This document shows positions 58,361 to 64,000 of a DNA stretch of 64,000 bases, piece after piece. A program made the position numbers and the translations under genes. Below the pieces are notes generated by a model, which was given only the letters and a program-made list of their open reading frames with translations, did not search any database and was not told the DNA's origin. This DNA comes from Ehretia macrophylla. Lineage: Eukaryota; Streptophyta; Magnoliopsida; Boraginales; Ehretiaceae. Positions within the stretch are counted from its first letter, which is position 1. The number at the start of each line of letters is the position of its first letter. Where the stretch lies: NCBI GenBank assembly GCA_037974665.1, contig CM075768.1:62709816-62773815 (forward strand), written 5' to 3'.

Positions 58361-58918
58361 CTTTTCAAATTTTTTTTCCTCCGGTTAGGGTTGCCAATAT
58401 ACTTTATCCACCACATTTCTATTGTCGAATCCCACGGCACCTTGGGCAAGACAACTTCGCTTCACGTGGAGGCTGGGCCGGCAAACCAAGGGTGTAGGGC
58501 TTGTGACTACGTCTCCGTCGCTCTGGTGCCCATAACTTTTGATCCGTAAGGAGTTACGCGGCGCACAACATACCATTGGAAAGCTCTCCGAGAGCTCTAC
58601 GACGGGGGCAGCTAGCTTACTTGCTGTGCCCTTTTTGGCGCCCAAAATTGAACGTTTTCATCAGTTTCAGGCCACTTTTCTTATTAAGCTCTATTTTTCC
58701 GTCCCGGAACGTACGTCGTGAGTTGTTAAAAGGACGACAACCTTACTCGCGGCACATTAGAGGGCCCTACAATGCGTCGATAACACGTCTTGCGAGGATG
58801 CTGGGTTGTTGAAGAGGATGGGTTGTTGTTAAGCCCATTGGGCCTTCTGAGTAGGCAATCTCTCTTGGCTGGGACTGTGAACCATTAACACATAAAGGAA
58901 ATGTGCCATCAACATGAC

Positions 58919-59038
58919 GGGTGCGATCATACCAGCACTAATGCACCGGATCCCATCAAAACTCCGAAGTTAAGCGTGCTTGGGTGAGAGTAGTACTAGG
59001 AAGGGTGACCCCCTGGGAAGTCCTCGTGTTGTACCCCC
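58919..59038 (+). rRNA. 5S rRNA gene 72
   Basis: Full length with four changes: G41A, C67T, T84A, C114T. Box A is intact. Second leader type. Confidence 0.93.
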
Positions 59039-59596
59039 CTTTTCAATTTTTTTTCCTCCGGCTAGGGTTGCCAAGATACTTTATCCACCACATTTCTATT
59101 ATCGAATCCCACGGCACCTTGGGCAAGACAACTTCGCTTAACGAGGAGGCTGGGCCCGAAAACTGAGGGGGTAGGACTTGTGACCAAGTCTCCGTCGCTC
59201 CGAAGCCCATAACTTTTGATCCGTAAGGAGTTACGCGGCGCACAGTATACCGTTGGAAAGCTCTCCTAGAGCTCTACGACGGGAGGAGCAAGCTTGCCCA
59301 CTATGCCCTTTTTTGGAGCCCAAAATCGAACGTTTTCATCAGTTTTGGGCCAATTTTCTAGATTTTCTATGTTTTTCCTTTTCGGATCGTACATCATGAG
59401 CTGTTAAAAAGACGACAACCTTACTCGCGGGACATTAGAGGGCCCTACAACGCGTCGATATCACGTGTTGTAAGGATGCTACGTTGTTGAAGCGGATGGG
59501 TTGTCGTTAAGCCCATTGGGCCTTCTGAATGGGCAATCTCTCTAGGCTGGGACTGTGAACCGTTAACACATAAAGGAATTGTGCCATCAACAAGAT

Positions 59597-59716
59597 GGGT
59601 GCGTTCATACAAGCACTAATGCACCGGATCCCATCAGAACTCCGAAGTTAAGCATGTTTGGGTGAGAGTAGTGCTAGGATGGGTGACCCCCTGCGAAGTC
59701 CCCGTGTTGCACCCCC
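59597..59716 (+). rRNA. 5S rRNA gene 73
   Basis: Full length. Changes: A8T, C15A, G58A, C61T, C67T, A77G, G98C, T106C. Second leader type. Confidence 0.92.
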
Positions 59717-60273
59717 CTTTTCAATTTTTTTTCCTTCGGTTAGGGTTGCCAAGATACTTTATCCCCCACAATTCTATTATCGAATCGCTCGGCACCTTGG
59801 GCAAGAAAACTTCGCTTGACTTGGAGGCTGGGACTGCAAACTAACGACATAGGGCTTGTGACCAAGTCTCTTTCACTCCGGTGCCCATAACTTTTGATCC
59901 GTAAGGCGTTACGAGGAGCACAGCATATCTATGGAAAGCTCTCCAAGAGCTCTATGACGGGGGCAACAAGTTTGCTCGCTGTGCCCTTTTTGGAGCCTAA
60001 AATCAAACATTTTCATCAGTTTCGGGCCACTTTTCTTATTAAGCTCTATTTTTTCGTCCCGGATCGTACGTCGTGTGCTGTTAAAAGGATGACAACCTTA
60101 CTCACGGGACATTAGAGGGCGCTACAATGCGTCGATATCACGTCTTCCGAGGATGCAGCGTTGTTGAAGCGGATGGGTTTTTGTTAAGCCCATTGGGTCT
60201 TCTGAATGGGCCATCTCTCTAGGCTGGGACTGTGAACCGTTAAGACAAAAAGGAATTCTACCCCCAACATGAC

Positions 60274-60393
60274 GGGTGCGATCATACCAGCACTAATGCA
60301 CCGGATCCTATCAGAACTCCGAAGTTAACCGTGCTTGGGCGAGAGTAGTACTATGATGGGTGACCCCCTGGGAAGTCCTCGTGTTGCACCCCC
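60274..60393 (+). rRNA. 5S rRNA gene 74
   Basis: Full length with three changes: C36T, G56C (box A), G81T (box C edge). Confidence 0.94.
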
Positions 60394-60949
60394 CTTTTCA
60401 ATTTGTTTTCCTCCGGTTAGGGTTGCCAAGATACTTTATCCACCACATTTCTATTATCGAATCCCACAACACCTTGGTCAAGACAACTTCGCTTCACGTG
60501 GAGGCTGGGCCCGCAAACTAACGACATAGGGCTTGTGACCAAGTCTCTATCTCTCCGGTGCCCATAACTTTTGATCCGTAAGGAGTTAAGTGGCGCACAG
60601 CATACCGTTGGAAAGCTCTTTGAGAGCACTACGACGGGCGCAACAGCTGGCTCACTGTGCCCTTTTTGGAGCCCAAAATCGAATGTTTTCGTCTGTTTCG
60701 GGCCACTTTTCTTACTAAGCTCTGTTTTTTCGTCCCGGATCGTACGTCCTGAGCTGTTAAAAGGACGACAACCTTACTCGTGGGACATTAGAGGGCACTA
60801 CAATGCGTCGATATCACATCTTGCGAGGATGCAGCGTTGTTGAAGAGGATGGGTTGTTGTTAATCCCATTGGGCCTTCTGAATGGGCAATCTCTCTAGGT
60901 TGGGACTGTGAACCGTTAACACAAAAAGGAATTCTACCCCCAACATGAT

Positions 60950-61069
60950 GGGTGCGATCATACCAGCACTAATGTACCGGATCCCATCAGAACTACGAAG
61001 TTATGTGTGCTTGGGCGAGAGGAGTACTAGGATGGATGACCCCCTGGGAAGTCCTCGTGTTGCACCCCC
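60950..61069 (+). rRNA. 5S rRNA gene 75
   Basis: Full length. Changes: C26T, C46A, A55T, C57T, T73G, G87A. The terminal stem is intact. Confidence 0.93.
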
Positions 61070-61627
61070 CATTTCAATTTTTTTTCCTCCGGTTAGGGTT
61101 GCCAAGATACTTTATCCACCACATTTCTATAATTGAATCCCACGGCACCTTGGGCAAGGCAACTTCGCTTCACGTGGAGTCTGGGCCCGCAAACCGAGGG
61201 CGTAGGGCTTGTGACCACGTCTCCGTCGCTCCGGTGCCCATAACTTTTGATCAGTAAGGAGTTACGCGGCTCACAGCATACCGTTGGAAAGCTCTCCAAG
61301 AGCTCTACTACGGGAGCAGCTAGCTTGCTCGTTGTGCCCTTTTTTGGAGCCCAAAGTCGAACGTGTTCATCAGTTTCGGCCCTCTTTTCTATTTTTGTTC
61401 TATTTTTCCTTCCCGGATCGTTCGTCGGGAGCTATTAAAAGGACGACAACCTTACTCGTGGGACATTAGAGAACCCTACAACGCGTCGATATCACGTCTT
61501 GCGAGGATGCTGCGTTGTTAAAGCTGATGGGTTGTTGTTAAGCCCATTGGGCCTCCTGAATGGGCAATCTCTCTAGGCTAGGACTGTGAACCGTTAACAC
61601 AAAATGGAATTCTACCCCCAACATGAC

Positions 61628-61747
61628 GGGTACGATCATACCAGCACTAATGCACCGGATCCCATAAGAACTCCGAAGTTAAGCGTGCTTGGGCGAGAGT
61701 AGTACTAGGATGGGTGACCCCGTGGGAAGTCCTCGTGTTGCACCCCC
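61628..61747 (+). rRNA. 5S rRNA gene 76
   Basis: Full length with three changes: G5A, C39A, C95G. Box A and the IE are intact; among the better copies. Confidence 0.94.
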
Positions 61748-62302
61748 ATTTTTAATTTTTTTCCTCCGGTTAGGGTTTCCAAGATGCTTTATCCACCACA
61801 TTTCTATTATCGAATCCCACGGCACCTTGGGCAAGACAACTTCGCTTCAGGTGGAGGCTGGGCCCGCAAACCGAGGGCGTAGGCCTTGTGACCATGTTTT
61901 TGTCGCTCCAGTGCCCATAACTTTTGATCCGTAAGGAGTTACGCGGCGCACAGCATACCGTTGTAAGGCTCTCCGAGAGCTCTACGATAGGCGCACCAAG
62001 CTTGCTCGCTTTTCCCTTTTTGATGCCCAAAATCGAATGTTTTCATCAGTTTTGGGCCACTTTTCTAATTAAGCTCTGTTTTTCAGTTCGGATCGTACGT
62101 CGTGAGCTGTTAAAAGGACGACAACCTTAATCGCTGGACATTAGAGGGCGCTACAATGCATCGATATCATGGCTTGCGAGGATGCTGTGTTGTTGAAGCG
62201 GATGGTTTGTTGTTAAACCCATTGGGCCTTCTGAATGGGCCATCTCTCTAGGCTGGGACTGTGAACCGTTAACACAAAAAGGAATTCTACCCACACCATG
62301 AC

Positions 62303-62422
62303 GGGTGCGATCATACCAGCACTAATGCACCGGATCCCATCAGAACTCCGAAGTTAAGCGTGCTTAGGCGAGGGTAGCACTAGGATGGGTGACCCCCTGG
62401 GACATCCTCGTGTTGCACCCCC
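62303..62422 (+). rRNA. 5S rRNA gene 77
   Basis: Full length. Changes: G64A, A71G, T76C, A101C, G102A. Box C is intact. Confidence 0.93.
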
Positions 62423-62978
62423 TTTTCAATTTTTTTTCCACCGGTTAGGGTTGCCAAGATACTTTATCTACCACATTTCTATTATCGAATCTCATGGCAC
62501 CTTGGGCAGGATAACTTCGCTTCACGTAGAGGATGGGCCCGCAAGACAAGGGCGTAGGGCTTGTGACCAGGTCTCCGTCGCTCCGGTGCCCATAACTTTT
62601 GATCCGTAAGGAGTTACGCGGTTCACAGCATACCGTTGGAAAGCTCTCCGAGAGCTCTAAGACAGGGGCAGCAAGCTTGCTTGCTATGCCCTTTTTGGAC
62701 CCCAAAATCGAACGTTTTCATCATTTTCAGGCCACTTTTCTTTTTAAGCTATGTTTTTCCGTCCCGGATCATACGTCGTGAGCTGTTAAAAGGATGACAA
62801 CCTTACTCGTGGGACATCAGAGGGCCCTACAATGTGTGGATATCACGTCTTGCGAGGATGTTACGTTGTTGAAGCGGATAGGTAGTTGTGAAACCCATTG
62901 GGCCTTCTGAATGGGCCATCTCTCTAGGCTGGGACTGTGAACCATTAACACAAAAATGAATTCTACCCCCAACATGAT

Positions 62979-63098
62979 GGGTGCGATCATACCAGCACTA
63001 ATGCACCGGATCCCATCAGAACACTGAAGTTAAACGTGCTTGGGCGAGAGTAGTACTAGGATGGGTGACCCCCTGGGAAGTCCTCGTGTTGCACACCC
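62979..63098 (+). rRNA. 5S rRNA gene 78
   Basis: Full length with four changes: T45A, C47T, G56A, C117A. IE and box C are intact. Confidence 0.94.
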
Positions 63099-63654
63099 AT
63101 TTTCAATTTTTTTTCCTCCGGTGAGGGTTGCCAAGATACTTTATCCACCACATTTCTATTATCGAATCCGACAGCACCTTGGGCAAGACAACTTTAATTC
63201 ACGTAGATGCTGGGCCAGCAAACCGAGGGCGTGGGGCTTCTGACCAAGTATTTGTCGCTCAGGTGCCCAAAACTTTTGATCCGTAAGGAGTTACGCGGCG
63301 CACAGCATACCATTGGGAAGCTCACCAAGAGCTCTACGACGGGCGCATCAGCTTGCTCGCTGTGTCCTTTTTGGAGCCCAAAATCGAACATTTTCATTAG
63401 TTTCGGTGGACTTTTCTTATTAAGCTTTGTTTTTCCATCCCAGATCGTACGTCGTGAGCTGTTAAAAGGACGACAACCTTACTGGAGGGACATTAGAGGG
63501 CGCTATAACGCATCGATATCACATCTTGCGAGGATGCTGCATGGTTGAAGCGGATGGGTTGTTGTTAAGCCCATTGGGCCTTCTGAATGGGCCATCTCTC
63601 GAGGCTGGGACTGTGAGCCGTTAACACAAAAAGGAATTCTACCCCGACCATGAC

Positions 63655-63774
63655 GGGTGCTATCATACCAGCACTAATGCACCGAATCCCATCAGAACTC
63701 CGAATTTAAGCGTGCTTGAGCGAGCGTAGTTCTAGGATCGGTAACCCCCTGGGAAGTTCTCATGTTGTACCCGC
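63655..63774 (+). rRNA. 5S rRNA gene 79 (G7T/G31A haplotype, heavily decayed)
   Basis: Full length with 12 changes: G7T, G31A, G51T, G65A, A71C, A77T, G85C, G89A, C104T, G108A, C114T, C119G. Confidence 0.9.
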
Positions 63775-64000
63775 CTGTTCAATTTTTTTTTTCTCCGGTT
63801 AGGGTTGCAAAGATACTTTATCCACTACATTTCTATTATCGAATCTCACGGCACCTTGGGGAAGACAACTTCGCTTGACGTGGAGGCTGGGCCCGCAAAC
63901 CGAGGGCGTAGGGCTTGTGAGCAGGTCTCCGTCGCTCCGGTGCCAATAACTTTTGATCCGTAAGGAGCTACGCGGCGCACAGCATACTGTTGGAAAGCTC

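Larger units (their letters stand above)
54212..64000 (+). repeat. 5S rDNA tandem array, block III (rest of gene 65, genes 66-79)
   Basis: Units of 666-678 bp in the same orientation as the other blocks. Many leaders here are of the second type (ACATAAAGGAATTGTGCC). Unit 70 is 666 bp because its spacer lost bases around 57770 and 57885. Bases 63775-64000 are the cut-off spacer of unit 79. No gene other than 5S is seen. Confidence 0.97.

Noticed and set aside
344-63548. Hundreds of 60-127 codon open frames on both strands of the spacers
   Set aside because: They recur once per 677-bp unit, overlap 5S genes, start at chance ATGs and contain no recognisable domain. They reflect the repeat, not proteins.
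1-64000. Cassandra-type elements (LTR retroelements carrying 5S sequence)
   Set aside because: The 677-bp units have no TG...CA ends or flanking duplications and are strictly tandem; the LTR elements present do not carry 5S sequence in themselves.
1-64000. Linked 5S-35S rDNA
   Set aside because: No 18S, 5.8S or 25S-like sequence is seen between units.

Overview
The window is plant nuclear DNA: a head-to-tail 5S ribosomal DNA array, all on the + strand, broken in two places by LTR-type retroelement remnants. I count 79 copies of a 120-nt 5S rRNA gene: 77 of full length, one truncated and one split by an insertion. They sit in a repeat unit of about 677 bp (gene plus a spacer of about 557 bp). 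The gene follows the angiosperm 5S pattern: a GGGTGC/GCACCC terminal stem, box A, an intermediate element, box C and a downstream T-tract. The terminal stem and the retroelement style point to a flowering plant, probably a eudicot; I cannot name the species. No protein-coding gene is supported. The many 60-130 codon open frames recur because the same spacer recurs.

Layout. 1-38674: spacer, then genes 1-57. 38675-46308: a 7634-bp insertion made of two nested LTR-like elements, with B (41171-45041) inside A. 46309-51191: genes 58-64 and the first 23 nt of gene 65. 51192-54211: a 3020-bp related element C in the opposite orientation, inserted inside gene 65 with a perfect 5-bp target duplication. 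54212-64000: the rest of gene 65, genes 66-79, and a cut-off spacer. Removing each insertion plus one 5-bp duplication restores gene-to-gene distances of 677 and 676 bp, exactly the normal unit, which confirms the boundaries.

Array history. The array is not homogenised. By eye none of the 79 genes matches the majority sequence; the best (gene 42) has one change and the worst have about 12, many inside the internal control region. The array contains large multi-unit duplications: units 4-8 recur as 24-28, units 8-13 as 14-19, and units 29-38 as 39-49. Some junctions fall inside a 5S gene or spacer and leave hybrid units, as unequal crossing-over would. Several gene haplotypes and two upstream leader types are interspersed. 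All copies but one carry C at position 93 in box C, where the usual plant 5S has T as I recall it.

How it works together. Intact copies would be transcribed by RNA polymerase III through the internal promoter and stop at the T-tract just after the gene. The spacer also repeats a telobox-like motif, GCCCA/TGGGC palindromes about 60-90 bp upstream of each gene, and a palindrome whose sequence varies while staying self-complementary in many units. The general decay, the LTR insertions and the weak homogenisation suggest a peripheral or silenced 5S locus, but expression cannot be judged from sequence alone. I found no encoded novel system. The unusual content lies in the array's structural history and the very long, coding-free LTR-like elements.

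Conventions used below: gene positions are numbered 1-120 within the 5S gene; changes are given against the majority sequence of this array; box A is 50-64, the intermediate element (IE) 67-72, box C about 80-98.
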